Assembly (NCBI RefSeq): GCF_040712315.1
Contig: NC_134017.1
Coordinates: 48,171,636-48,235,635 of the forward strand
Direction: 5' to 3'
Source: Castanea sativa
Taxonomy: Eukaryota > Streptophyta > Magnoliopsida > Fagales > Fagaceae
Length of the DNA stretch: 64,000 nt
Position numbers and translations under genes: made by a program. Every line of letters starts with the position of its first letter. Position 1 is the first letter of the stretch. Below the pieces are notes generated by a model. The model was not told where the DNA came from and searched no databases. It saw only the letters and a program-made list of their open reading frames with translations. Shown here piece after piece: positions 46,360 to 60,080 of this stretch.

Positions 46360-47610
46360 TATATTAAAGAGTTTTTTAGAAATATTTTAGTTAAAATTGA
46401 GGCTTTATATGGTAGGGTATTAATGATGGTTGAATTATATATTTTAAGATTTAGTCTAGCATGGATTAAGATTTTCTAAGTTTCTAGACCCCTCTAAGAC
46501 TCCGTAAATTAACGGTTGTAACACAGAGACATTTAGACTTTTGATTAATAAAATTTCATAAAGGTTTTCTCTTCTTATTTTTTGGTAGATTCTAAATTAT
46601 CCTTATGGATTCAAGGACCAACTTGATAATATAAAAGTTTATCTTTAAATAGATATATCATATGTCGTGTGGTTACCCAATTGTGTTAGTTGTTAATAGC
46701 GCCTCTTTATTACACTGGTTAGTTGTTATTAGAGCCTATTTATTAAACTGGTCAAGTCGATCAAGATTTTAGCAATTCTCCGACATCACAAGGGAGAAAT
46801 CCTTATATAGTACAAATTCTTTTAAATGTCAAGGTGACACCCAACAAGTACCATGTGGTGTAACAAGTACTCACAATTATTCTTACTAGATACGAAAGCG
46901 TTATTGGAGAGGATTAATAACCATGGCAACAACAATAAAGCTATAACCATGATAACAACAGAATTTGCTTGTTGGTTTAAGATTTATGACGATATGAATA
47001 GTAGAAATTAACAATAGGAATAATTGTCACGAAATATTAGTATGCACATTTCCTTTTATATTATTCATGAGGATTATAGAACTTAAAAAAGAATTGAAAG
47101 TTTTTAAATTGCTTTATATATAAGATTTTCTTGATTGGTTTGGTGGATCTGGAGGGATTTAAAAAAAAAATTAATATTGGATATTCCTAAGGAAAGAATA
47201 GTTAAAATTGCTTTATATAAACATAGTTGGTATGCCTTAAGCCCTTAACCTTAAGTTGAAGAGATTGAACAAAATCTATAAAATAAGGTAAAAAATATAA
47301 AATAAAATAAAATTGTTTGTCGCCAAGAATTGGTGGTTTATTATTTCTATCCCTTTGATTATGAAGGGATAATGTCGTAAAAGTTATAGTCGTAAATTCA
47401 TAATCTTAACTCACATTAGTCCTGGAAAGATCAAGATGGTGTTGGAAATCAAAAATATTGCACCAAAAGTTCGCATGAATGTATAGAGCCCTCCTTTGTA
47501 ACTGGATTAATATTCCCGAGCCATTTTATTGAGTGGCTGAATTTCTGATTATTACACTAACAGTGGGACGAACAAATGAAAAAAAAAAAAAATTTTATGC
47601 TTAATTCTGA
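46360..47610. other. Unassigned insertion upstream of MIR399, no gene seen
   Basis: AT-rich, with no match in unit 1 and no credible ORF. Together with 35641-35706 it appears to be an earlier insertion into which the gypsy element landed, because unit 1 is continuous across this point (about 5010-5030). No termini recognised. Confidence 0.5.
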
Positions 47611-47876
47611 AAGCCAAATAATAAATCTAGGTACAATTTAATTACCTTTTACTCAAATAAAACCAGCTACAATAATGATAATGTATATTAGTGCTTTCAT
47701 TACGTAGAAAGTGTACAGAAAAACTCGAAGATATAACGAATATATATCCAAGTCCTAGGTTTCCAACTCTGATGGTGAGGGAATTGGAAGTTTGGGTCCA
47801 CGAGGCCATGAGTAATGGAAAGTGATCCTATATACCACTCGTGCAAGCATGTCCAAATATTCTATTTCTTTCCTCC

Positions 47877-47914
47877 GTATATCCAAAATTTGGTGCGAAT
47901 CATGTGGTATAAAA
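47877..47914 (+). promoter_or_regulatory. MIR399 promoter: P1BS motif and TATA box
   Basis: GTATATCC (47877-47884) fits the PHR1 site GNATATNC. TATAAAA (47908-47914) lies 24 bp after it and about 50 bp before the hairpin, so transcription would start at about 47940. The P1BS motif is changed in unit 1 (ctacatgttc) while the TATA box is kept there. Confidence 0.7.
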
Positions 47915-47959
47915 GGCACAGTAGAGTCACAGTAGCAACTCGAACATGAGGCATAGCAA

Positions 47960-48090
47960 AGGAAGCAGATGTGGGGTTAGAGAATAACAGTGCAAATCTC
48001 CTTTGGCAAAAGAGAACATGCAAATACATATTGCATGCTTCTGTTTTGCCATAGGAGAATTGCCCTGCCATTCACCTGCATATAATCATT
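47960..48090 (+). ncRNA. MIR399: MIR399 precursor, apparently intact
   Basis: A stem-loop with star arm gtgcaaatctcctttggcaa (47990-48009) and mature arm starting TGCCATAGGAGAATTGCC at 48047, ending CTG at 48067. The duplex pairs at about 18 of 21 positions, and the stem continues to the loop-closing catgcaa / ttgcatg. The mature arm differs from the common miR399 form by one base (A to T at position 6), which falls in the target-pairing seed and also mismatches its own star strand. miR399 guides cleavage of PHO2/UBC24 mRNA and raises phosphate uptake. With P1BS and TATA upstream this is the best candidate functional gene of the window. Confidence 0.85.
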
Positions 48091-49550
48091 TCATGCCTGC
48101 AGCTTCAGTATCGTGGCTATACCAACAAATAAGCTTGTTACGGTTTCTAACTTTCTCTTTGCCAATGCATGTAACAGTTGTATTCTTTTTTTGGCAGGTA
48201 AATGCTGAATTGTAACAAGTAACAACTGGGATCAGCAACATATATGTGTACTAGAAGTTTGAGGTGAATTGGTGAATCCAATATGGGCAGTTATTATCAA
48301 GCTTAAATAGCTCTATATTAAGATTACAAGAATGTGATTGATATTGAAGGCTAGCTCAATTGAGTTCATTTCCAACCAGCATAAGCCTCTTCTTTGCCCC
48401 TTTTTCTTTTTCTAGGAAGCATAAGACTTGTACGACTACAGAAATCTGAGTAAATTTTGTATCATTCATAGCGATGATTCTCTGTTATATAAAAAGTAAG
48501 CTCTCGTTGATCTTTTTTCTTCATGAAGTTCCTTTTTATGATTCAATGATTACACAACTAGCTCAAGTGATTATTTATATTAGAAAGAGAAGTATATCAA
48601 TTTAATTTCAAGCAGGAAAAAGTGTCAAGTCGTATTCAAATAAACACTAAAAAATAGTTTCACGTTCATATTGGTATACTGACTCACTCTTCTTTAACAC
48701 AACCAACGTCACGTGTGGGCACTGGGCGGCTCTACGCCTAAACGTAAGTCCATCATTACCTATTACCTATTACAAAGAGACTCTCAAATTATAAAAGAAT
48801 AATTTCTTTTACCAAAAGGCAAAAAAAAAAAAAAACACACACACACAAAAATGAAGGTATTGAGCAGTGTTGAAACTAAAAAGATGTGTCATAAAAAGTG
48901 TCATAGGTACATGCACCTACCCAGCAACACAAACAGCGGTGACACTATGGACTGGAGCACTTCTAGTGCCACAACAAAAGGTATAACTTATGTTACAACT
49001 TGCCATGTGATGAGTTATAGTTGGTGAAAGGATAATAGAAGGTCAATGTGGGGACACCTCTCTATTAATTAGAACTTCTCATATGAGCAAATTGTAGCAT
49101 AAATTATGCTTTTTGTTGTGGTCATCAGATTTTTTCAATAGATTAAACAATAAGATGAGACCAAGTGTATGATCATCTACATAAAGGTGATTAATATATG
49201 TGCCCTTAGGGTACACAATAATTAATTATGTTTTAAAATATTTTCTTTGAAATTGAAAAAGTATTGACAACTTTTTCAACTTTAGAACAAATGTTTCCAA
49301 AAATGAATAGTTTAATGTGTTCCTTAAGGGTACACATTAATCGGAACTTATATATATAAATAAAGGAGTCCAGGTGAGGCTGAAAAACTACCTAATCTGC
49401 CATTACCTATATAAAAAGACCAAGAAGAAAAAAATAAAGATCTAAAGGAAAGGTGGTCACAGCATTATCAAAGACTGGTCTACCATTATCCAAAAAAAAA
49501 AAAACAAAGGGGATCGATAAAGGCTGAACGGTGGCCAGGAAGAAAAATAA
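48091..49550. other. Downstream region of MIR399, with a MITE
   Basis: 48091-48735 matches 6561-7262 of unit 1 and is probably the 3' part of the primary transcript region. The rest is unshared and non-coding, with a MITE at 48968-49122. Confidence 0.5.
48968..49122. mobile_element. Foldback MITE with GCCACAACAAAAG ends
   Basis: The left end gccacaacaaaaggtataac...tgttacaa is mirrored by the right end ttgtagcataaattatgctt...gttgtggtc, giving inverted repeats of about 33 bp. About 155 bp, non-coding. A clear target duplication was not found. Confidence 0.6.
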
Positions 49551-50988
49551 TGTTAGGATTTGTGCCCTTAAATCCTATTGTATGATACTATGTATGATAT
49601 TATGTATGACATTATGTATGACATGATGTATGACTTAATATTGTGTTTGATAAAGTTATTTTATTATTATCTAAAATAGTGGTAACGTGAATATGGGACA
49701 TTATCATATAGTCCATGAGATGCATTGTATGTGATTTATGTGAAAAGTCACAGAAGATGTAAATCACAAGTTTTTTGTAAACTCTGAATTTATAGTTCGT
49801 AGTCGGTGATGAAATTGGGCATTTCATCTGCGAAGACTATAACATGTCAACTAAGATGATTTGTCTTGATCATGGAAGTGGAAACTTCTAGTTGATATGT
49901 TGATATGTTTTAAGAGTTGAAACATATTGAACTGGACCGCTGTGAGATTTATTATTCTTTTAACGACTGTCAAATGAATAATAAATCTCACGACTTCTAT
50001 TTGCATGAACTCTTAATCCTGAGAGAATAATGGACCTGATCATGAAGTGTATGTTGCTTTGATATATCAAGAGTGAGATCTGAAGTGACGGTCAAAACCT
50101 CAGTATGTTGGGCAGCCACATTTAGTGTTGATGGAACATATATTCTCAAGATGGAATTCATAGTCTCTTGATGGAAATATAAAATATTCCCTTGAGATAA
50201 GTTTAATGTGTTCAGTTATTCAGAGAGTTAGGCCTAACCACTTTAGTAAGAAATTACTAAAGTATATATTTATGAAATTGGATTTCATAAATATATAATG
50301 AATAACTTTAAAGAATTAAACCGGGTACTCAAGGATAAGATGTAGTAATTTACAAAGTGGCAGTCTACATTTATGACTTTGTATTACTACGAATATTTTA
50401 TGAAGGGGTTATGTGTATAATAAAGTCTTGGGATATAATTTATTAATAAGGCCTAGAGTGCAATTATATTTATATAGTGGTATTAAATATAATTAATGGT
50501 AACTTTGGACTTGTTAAGAGTTGACGGAAAAGCTCAAGGCCCATTGGAGCTAGTGTCTTATTGGTCCATTTTGGTCCCACTTCAAGCCACACACTAAAGC
50601 CCAATTGGAAAGGCCCAATAGGCCAACCCAATTAGATAATCAGTTAGTTATAAAGGGAGAAACATACAGAATTTTTATTGAGTGAGAAAAAAAAAAAAAA
50701 AAAAAAATGGTGTGTGAGAGAGTGTGAGACACTCTTTCATTCTCCCTTTGAAAAACTGATTGAGAGACCACACATTTTGGGCGTAAAGTGGAATTGGAGT
50801 AAAGATTAAAAGTGTTCCCAAGTGCTTCTAATTTTTGTTTTGAATTTCTCCACACCAAGGTACGCTATCTTGTTCTTAAATTCTGAAATTTACATTGTGC
50901 ACGTTATCAATCATGAATGAAATAGATCCTTGTTTGTTGCTTCCGCTGTGGGTTTTGCATGAGATGCAAAACCAGAATTTTTCCTTCA
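49551..50988 (+). mobile_element. Solo LTR, 1.44 kb, copia-type
   Basis: Runs from TGTTAGGATTTGTGCCC to TTCCTTCA with a perfect 5-bp target duplication AATAA (49546-49550 and 50989-50993). It holds a poly-A tract at 50688-50707, a gtgagagagtgtgagacac run and a stretch of short direct repeats tatgtatgatattatg near its start. Length and ends suit a copia LTR. No internal domain remains, as expected after LTR-LTR recombination. Confidence 0.9.
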
Positions 50989-50993
50989 AATAA

Positions 50994-52663
50994 TAATTAA
51001 AGAATTAAAAAGCTGAAAAGTGTAAGATGGCATGAACACGTGGAAGAAGTTAATGGTCCATGAAAGTTGTCCATGCACCGATCAGTTGAGAAAAAAAAAA
51101 AGCGGGAACGGTTTCCCAATTTCTCTGTAAATTAAAGCCTCCTGCAGATTACAAAGAGAAAAGCACGCCCCCAAAAAAAAAAAAAAAAAAAAAAAAAAGC
51201 ATAGCAGATCACAGAGAATAAAAGAAGAAGAGAGACATAGTAAAAGATAAAGAGCAACAAGCAGGAGAGGAACACACAACATCATCATTTAGTTGAGATT
51301 TTATTAGTTTTTTTCTTCTCTAAATCTCTCACTCTTCCTTTTTTTCAAATCTAAATTTGTATTTGGTAAAACAAATAAGGTTGGGTTTTATAAGGATTTC
51401 TTAACTCCATGCATGAAGCTTTAGATACGAGTTTCGGACTCATAAATCTTAATTGAAAATTACCAAATAAAAATTCTTTTAAGTTTTGGTTCAGTGTTTT
51501 CTCAACTAAAGTCCTTGACTCTACCAAATCAAATTCATCATTAATGGAGTCCTTGACTTTGCCATATTTTAATGGAGTTCTTGACTCTACCAAATTAATG
51601 GAGTCTTTGACTTTATCACATTAATGGAGTCCTCGACTCTACCAAATTAATGGAATCATTGACTCTACCACATTTTAATGGAGTCCTTGATTGAACCAAA
51701 TAAATGGAGTCTTTGATTCTACCACATTTTAATGAAGCTATTGACTCTACCAAATTAATGGAGTCCTTAGCTCTACCAAACTAATGGAGTTCTTGACTCC
51801 ACCACATTTTAATAGAGTCCTTAACTCTACCAAATTAATAGAGTCTTCAACTCCACCACATTTCAATAGAATTCTTAACTCCCAAAATTATTTAAAATAA
51901 AGTGGAGATTCTAATTCCTTCAAATTCCAACATAACTAATTCTTTGGGATTCCTAATTTCTTAATCAAGATTGGAGTTAATAATTCTCAAAATAAAATGA
52001 ACATAAAAATTGATTTGAGGAAATTTTCCAATTTCCAATTCATAAAACATGTTCATAAAAAATAAAATTGCTTCAAAGGAGTTTTTTTTTTCCCTTAATT
52101 AAATTTGGGAACCTCAATCAAAATATCATTAAAAATCCTACAAAGAAGCAAATGAAAGAAAGGGGAAATTGCTTGGACATTCAACTTCTCAAAGAGAGAT
52201 TCCATGGTTCAATTTCCATAAAAACATTGTCCTTGACTTATCCTTGAGATTAAAACCAATTATCTCACCCAAAAGCAAAGTTAAGTCGATGCTTAATTAA
52301 ACACCAAGTATTTGACTTAAATGTCTATTATCTAAATTGGGCAAAATCATATTTGAGGATTTTAAATCTAAAACCTCAAATTAAGAACTACGAATTGTCT
52401 TGATCCCCGTCAAGGGTACGTAGGAAACTTAAAAAAAATTATTTGGTGCAGCCACAAATACATGAAAACACATATCCCCTTAAACATGAAAATAAATAAA
52501 CTTATGTACAAAGACGACGTAGTTGGAATCAAAGGGTCTTTCCTTGAAACAAGAGATTGTAATTAAGAGATACATTATCTTGAACGGGTACTACTCACAT
52601 CAATAAAACTCATACGCCAAAAAACCTATGGATGAAATTATGTTTGATGAATTTGACTAAATA
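50994..52663. other. Unshared non-coding region with a minisatellite
   Basis: No credible ORF. A poly-A run at 51173-51198 and the minisatellite at 51511-51888 are the only structures seen. Confidence 0.5.
51511..51888 (+). repeat. Minisatellite, alternating 26/28-bp units
   Basis: About 13-14 degenerate units of the form cttgactctaccaaattaat plus ggagtc. Units with ccaaattaatg (26 bp) and with ccacattttaatg (28 bp) tend to alternate, pointing to a 54-bp higher-order repeat. Some units contain in-frame stops, so it is not a repeat protein. Confidence 0.9.
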
Positions 52664-52822
52664 ACAATTCTTGTTAAGCATAATTTGACAATGTTTGTTA
52701 AACATAATTTAACAACTCTTGTTAAACATGATTTGACAATGTATGTTAAACATCATTTGACAATTTTTTTTAAACATAATCTAACAATTATTATTAGACA
52801 TGGGTTAACAATTTTCGTCAAC
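52664..52822 (+). repeat. 24-bp tandem repeat, about 6.5 units
   Basis: Units resembling acaatgtttgttaaacataa plus ttta, at a strict 24-bp period (eight codons). It therefore appears as a short periodic peptide with an LT-x-x-V-K-H-N repeat, but no longer gene surrounds it. Confidence 0.85.
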
Positions 52823-53484
52823 AAGCAGTGTGTTTTCCACCGCACCTTTAAGACAATCATGAAAATATTAGGCTAATTGAAATCCAACCCAATTGAAACT
52901 ATAAATTATTTTATAATTAATTTAACTAAAATTCTAGATGAAATTCTAAGACTTAACTCTTGATTAGGGCTATCCAACCCAAACTGGCACTGAGGTTTGA
53001 CCAAGTTTGATTGTTGTGACTAGAAAATTTGACTGGTCCACCTAAATGATTCTTGGGCAACGCATATGTATTTCAATCCCTTTTAAAAAAGAATGGTAGA
53101 TCATAAAAAACAAAAGCAAAAACAAAATCCTTCCAAAATTGAGAACAAAAACAGTCTCAACAAAACTAGGGTTTTGATCAAAACTTGTTAAACAGTCTCA
53201 GAATTGCGCAAGTCATATATAGCTTGAATGAAAGCTTGTGATAAGGTTTGTTTTGAGTGGCTTTGTGTAGTGAAATTCTTTATAAAAAATCGCATAAACT
53301 ATCACACACAATGAACCCTCAAAAAAAATATATATATAAACAAACACTTTTAGAGACCCATTTCTCAAAGCAACATACAACTCCCCCATAAACAAAAGCG
53401 CCAATGGAAATTTCAACTTTGTTGTTACGAGATTTCTAATGACGCATGAATTGCTTGATTCCATGTTTGGTAGGGTCTCCATAC

Positions 53485-54459
53485 CAAGGAAGATAATCTC
53501 GTACCGTACCGGCCGATACGGCCGGTATTTTCCGTTCCGGTGCCTTGGCCGGTACAGAAACATTGACGTTTCGTACCGGTTCAAATACCGGGCATACCGG
53601 GTCCGTTTCGGCTATTCCAGGGTAAATACCGGATTCCGGCCGGTTAGTGGATACCGGACCGGTACCTTTTCTCATGCCACACTAAACTTTTGTCTCTCTT
53701 TTCCTCCTCTTTATCACACTGGCAACGATGAAATACTGATTGGTGGTGAGGAGAGGCGTCGGTGATTCATGCACACTGGAAATCGGGTTGAAGTGAAGAA
53801 AAAAATATACCTGACTGATGCTAATTGTGTTATACTGAGAGAGAGAGAGACAGAGAGAGATCTGAAACTAATGGGGAAGAAATGAAGTAAAAAGTGGAGT
53901 GCAGACAAAATTAATTTGAAAGAAGAAGAGGTAGCGTGTGGTTGTAAAGATAGCGTGTGAAGTGTGAACTGTGAAGCTATGATGTGATGGCAAATAGCTT
54001 CAGGCGTGTAACAGTAGAAAAAAATAAATGGAAGGATAAAATAAACGTGGGACAAGGTATGAGAAAACTAGAATAAGAAAAGTGGTGGGTTTTATTTTTT
54101 TGGGCAAAGTGGGACATAGCTACCCGCCTGGGCATTTTTCTTTCTTTTTTAGAAAAGGCCAAGAATTAGCTTGTGCTAATATTGTGAATGGTATGGAAAT
54201 AAATAAACATGGAATTATATTAATAGCTTCAATAATAATTAAAAAATTAGACATTTAGACTTATAAAAAAATATTTTTCAAAGATGTTTGGTATGTGCTA
54301 TTAAAATTATTATTTTTATATGTTGATAAAAAAAATCATTACATTTAATGTATATAACGCGGTAAACCCGAAATGGTACACCGGTATTGACCGGTATCCG
54401 AAATATATCGTACCGGTGGTCAAACCGGTACAGCCTCCAGTACGGTATTGACTTCCTTG
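53485..54459. mobile_element. Non-autonomous hAT-like element, family member B
   Basis: Flanked by the 8-bp duplication CTCCATAC (53477-53484 and 54460-54467). Inverted ends CAAGGAAG / CTTCCTTG are perfect for 8 bp and are followed by taccgtaccgg-type repeats. The right 100 bp matches the right end of 2912-4563 almost base for base (ggtaaacccgaaa, ggtacaccggtattgacc). No transposase. 975 bp. Confidence 0.85.
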
Positions 54460-54759
54460 CTCCATACACGTAAACTTTATCGATGATAAACCAAACATTT
54501 GAACATTTTTATAATGTACCAACTTTCGGGAGGCATAACTTTTCGCACTAAGCTATGATTTATGTAAACTTGATTTTATTAGAAAAATAATTTTATGAAA
54601 ACTCCAACGATACCTCGTTTGTTGAGTATCAAGACTAAGTAGACCCTCAATAAGCCTCAAGAAATCAAAGGCAACATTATAAAGTCCCAAAAATGCGCAC
54701 TCCAAGCACTCTTGCCTCACATGCTACTCAATTAGGAGAAGGTTCCTCGCCCTTAAGGT

Positions 54760-56411
<1,652 letters not shown>

Positions 56412-57403
56412 TGTTAGGACATATGTGATTGATGTTAGGAACATATGCCAACATTTTATGTATTGGCTAATCGTTTGACAAGTTGCATTTTACTTGTAAT
56501 TGGGTAGATCTAGGATGTGTTTAATGCTTCAAGGAACAAAGTTCAAGTGTTAAAGCCATGCAAGCCTGTCCAAGAATTAAGTAAGGAAGTGTTGTTCATT
56601 AAATCTTGACAACTAGTATCTATCGAGGTTTAAAAACTGCTGAAACCCGTGGCTCGATAGCTATCTCCATAGATGGCTATCTATCGAGATTTATGAAACT
56701 CAGTTTTTCAGAGCTGTTTTTCATCCAATCTGTGAGTATGTTCAGGCTTTCTTTTCTCACAACCCTAAACATATATAAGGATTATTTTAAGGGCCATCAG
56801 AGGTGACGCAGTTGTACAAGAGCACAATTCTACAAGTGTGAAGAAAAGTGTGACCGAAAACCTAGTTGCCCTAGTTCATCTTGAAGAAGCTGTTGTATTT
56901 GTATACTGTAGAGTTTTGTGACCAAGTAACTTCATGATCTTCATCGGTTGATAAACTGAAGAAGTTTGCAGCCAACATCCTTCTTAAATTGGTGATCAAG
57001 TCGCATACTGGGATCCGCGCATCTGTTGGTTAGTCACGTATTGGGAGTCGTGCAATACAAGGAGAGATTGTCACTACAGAACAAGTCCCATTGAGTATTT
57101 AGGTTAAGGCTCAACTGTAGGTTGGTATAAGGTATTGGGATTCCTTTACTTGTAACTGCTTGTTTTGATAATAATGAATTCTCAAGAGTAGTGACCTTAA
57201 AATCACCAGATGAAATTTTTGCCTTTGAGGTTTTTCTCATTCGAAAACAAATTACCGTGTCATTTAATTTCCGCTGCATATTTAGTTATTTGATAATTTT
57301 TTTGTGCTACCACGAATTTTGTATATTAATTTGATTAATTAATTAAATTTGGCTAATTAATCAATTAATCCATCATAAGGGGCAATAAGTTTTTGGCCTA
57401 TCA
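56412..57403 (+). mobile_element. Solo LTR of the 8811 copia family
   Basis: TGTTAGGACATATGTG to GGCCTATCA, 992 bp. The flanks CTTCT (56407-56411) and CTTTT (57404-57408) agree at four of five bases. It retains the ctatcgag-type motifs of the family. Confidence 0.85.
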
Positions 57404-57509
57404 CTTTTGAATCACCCTTGAAGATTGAGTTACGCAAGTCCAATTCTTGAATAAACTAGACAGACCTTCTGGCCGCAAGGGCTTCAAGAGCAGCCGTAGA
57501 GGAGCGCAT

Positions 57510-58560
57510 AGGTAGACATGGCAAAACAGGTGGGTAGGGTCAGGTCGGGTCAATCAAGTTGCGGGTCAAATGGGTTACAGGTCATTTTAAGCGGGTTAAA
57601 AATAGGTTCGGGTTAGTCGGGTCGGGTTGACCCATATTTTTCACATGAGATTTTTTTTTTTTTTTATTTATATAAAGAAAACAACATGTATTTGTCATTT
57701 GGAAAGTTATGTAACAAATTACTTGATATAAAATGCATTATTTTGAATTCACCACTTATATCAAGAATGAACTTAGTTAAACTTATTAATACTTATTCAA
57801 TAATTTTAAAATTATACAAATCCTAACATTGCTATCTAAAATAAAATAACACAAAGATAAGTAAAACAATTACATAAATTTTATTTCTACACAATATCAA
57901 CATTCCAAAATATAAAACAAAATTACAAATGACTTATTGGATAACTCATTTGATAAATAATAAAAACATATAAGAAATTTATAATCTTGAAAATTAATTT
58001 TATAATCTATTATCTATTATGATTGACACTCTATTTCAATTTGAGATATACATTAAAGTTTGATTGTTTATTTATTTATACATGGTACTTTTTATAAATA
58101 TCATATCATTGTTAAGCAACACATACTCTAAGAAATATTATAATTTATTTTGAAAAGCCGTTTATTTTGGACATAAATTGTTAAAAAAATAGGTCTAAGC
58201 ATACATAATTTATGCTAATTTGATACTTTGGCTTCACTATTTTCACACTTGTGAATGTTTCTAACACATGTCTACAATTTTAAATTTATGTTTTTAACTC
58301 TACTGTAACCAGATTATCTTGGCGTGTACTTTGCTATTTGATATCTAAAAATCTTTACTCAGTACAGAATGCTCAACCATTTATCTTTCAATTAATTTAC
58401 ATGTAGTTATACAAATGTATCAATTGTTTCCTTAAAACTCACAATAAACAATTAAACCAATATTGTCTTAATTTTACTCTTTTTTTTACCAAAAAAAAAA
58501 AAGTTTTAAAAAAATGGTTCGGGTTCGGGTCGGGTCAACCCGTTTTTGCTTCGGGTCAAA
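57510..58560. mobile_element. hAT-like element rich in GGGTCGGGT
   Basis: Left end ggtagacatggcaaaacagg followed by gggtcaggtcgggtcaa. Right end gttcgggttcgggtcgggtc, running into a (CT)n microsatellite. The pairing of GGGTC-rich ends with an AT-rich core is the usual look of a widespread plant hAT MITE type, but the right terminus is lost in the microsatellite and no target duplication was found. Confidence 0.45.
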
Positions 58561-58567
58561 AAATCGA

Positions 58568-58570
<3 letters not shown>

Positions 58571-58608
<38 letters not shown>
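58571..58608 (+). repeat. (CT)n microsatellite
   Basis: About 18 CT units directly after the hAT-like right end. Confidence 0.95.
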
Positions 58609-58609
<1 letters not shown>

Positions 58610-60077
58610 GCATATGTGCAAGCATGTACCTGGGGTGTCAATGATGATATAAGAGCCATGGCTACATTGGATGCAACAAGCTTTCGTGATTGCATACTGG
58701 ACATTGATCTGCTCACATAGTAGTTTGCTACTTTGCTTATTCAACATAAAGCATTGGCAAATTCAATGAGCCCCTTAACAGTTGATTGGTTTGTGAATTC
58801 ATCGAGTCTAAAGTTTAGTATGTAAGGACAGTGATGAAGTTCGGAGGAAGACAGGGTCTTCTTCGAATTATGGTTTCTGTTGTTAAGATGAAAGTGTTTA
58901 GGGTTTGATAAGTCAACCCTAACGCATAAAATATTATTTATATATAAAGTAGTACAAAGACGTTACAGTTTAAACTGATAACAGTTTCCTTGTAGACGGT
59001 AAAGTGTGGGTGCATGGGAAGGCATAATGAATGCCTTTGACTGGAATATCATGTGTCCAAATCCAAGCTTTGTCATGAAGACAAGAAAGAAAAATGTACC
59101 ACTACAATCATGCAATTGGCTCGAAATATTGTCAAATTTTTCATTTTCTAGTGAGTGACACAGACTGCCAACTGTATCAATGACAACCGGTTTTGCCATA
59201 GTCCATTATTCTTAGCTATGATTTCCTTGTAACAAAGGATGGCCGCTCAAATTTTAGGGGCATCCAAAGCGCCAAACCAGCCTAAGTTTCCTTAAAAAGG
59301 AACAAATGATCAATTCAGCCTTAACCATTACTTTCCTTCTTCTGATGTGTACAATCATGCTGTAACTCCACATGGAAATCACTGTATCATTGATTTCCTT
59401 GCATTGACTTTCATTATTCACCGTGTTTGAAGCTTGCATCTAGTAACTGGTCACTTGTCTGAGAGTATGCTAATTTCCACTATTATGAGTGAACTAGGGT
59501 GGTAATGGTAATGGTAGAGAAAAATATGTTAGCTTTTCCTGGGAGTTCAGATATGCCCATTATCAAATTTCGGTATGATGCTACTACTAATATGAAATAA
59601 GTTGCTATTGGAGGCATCTTTCGCCGGGGTATATATAGGATTTTTGTTATGACTTTTGAACCATTCACATGTAACAAGAATGTTGTACCTGTGCAGTTTG
59701 TTCCAAAATCTAAGACTTGCATTTGAATCTTTAATCTTCATTATTTGAGTACGCAGTTATTACTGGAGGTCTCGATTCAAAGCTTATTATGTAGGACTTC
59801 TCCAAAGGGCGACCATACAGAATTGTGGATTTTGGTTTGTATCTTATATGTTCTGTTCTGTGTATATTGCCACCATCTCATTTCATGGTTTAACCAAAAT
59901 TAGATCTGGTGCCACTCTTGAATGGTCTTCAGAAATTGTTATTTAGCATGTAGCTTTGGAACATCACTTTTCTATTAGCCTGTTTTGTTGCACTTGTTGC
60001 AAAGTGTGCTTAACTTTTTATTTGTTATCTTTTTATAGTATTCCAAATACCAAACAATTTTTGTAGTGTAGAGAATA
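58610..60077. other. Unassigned region, possible gene remnant
   Basis: Less repetitive and slightly more GC-balanced than its surroundings, but the longest ORFs (for example minus 59199-58963, 78 codons, starting MAKPVVIDTVG) match nothing I recognise and have no consistent continuation. It may be an untranslated or intronic piece of a host gene. Confidence 0.35.
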
Positions 60078-60080
60078 TAA

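Larger units (their letters stand above)
19165..54725. repeat. Segmental duplication, unit 2
   Basis: Second, longer copy of the segment, again beginning at tgtcaactttaacc (19165) and last matching unit 1 at the cactcttgcctcac motif (about 54710). It is about twice as long as unit 1 because of CACTA, Helitron, gypsy, solo-LTR and hAT-like insertions and because it holds 22830-33985, which unit 1 lacks. That stretch includes apparently non-mobile sequence (DUF1685 pseudogene, third MIR399-like hairpin), so a deletion in unit 1 is at least as likely as an insertion in unit 2. Confidence 0.85.

Noticed and set aside
52685..52876. 63-codon ORF with eight-residue repeats as a repeat-protein gene
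   Set aside because: It has no extension beyond the tandem DNA repeat, no neighbouring exons and no recognised domain; kept only as a repeat.
58963..59741. Minus ORFs of 64-79 codons as exons of a host gene
   Set aside because: No recognised motifs, no consistent splice pattern and overlapping alternative frames; reported only as an unassigned region.
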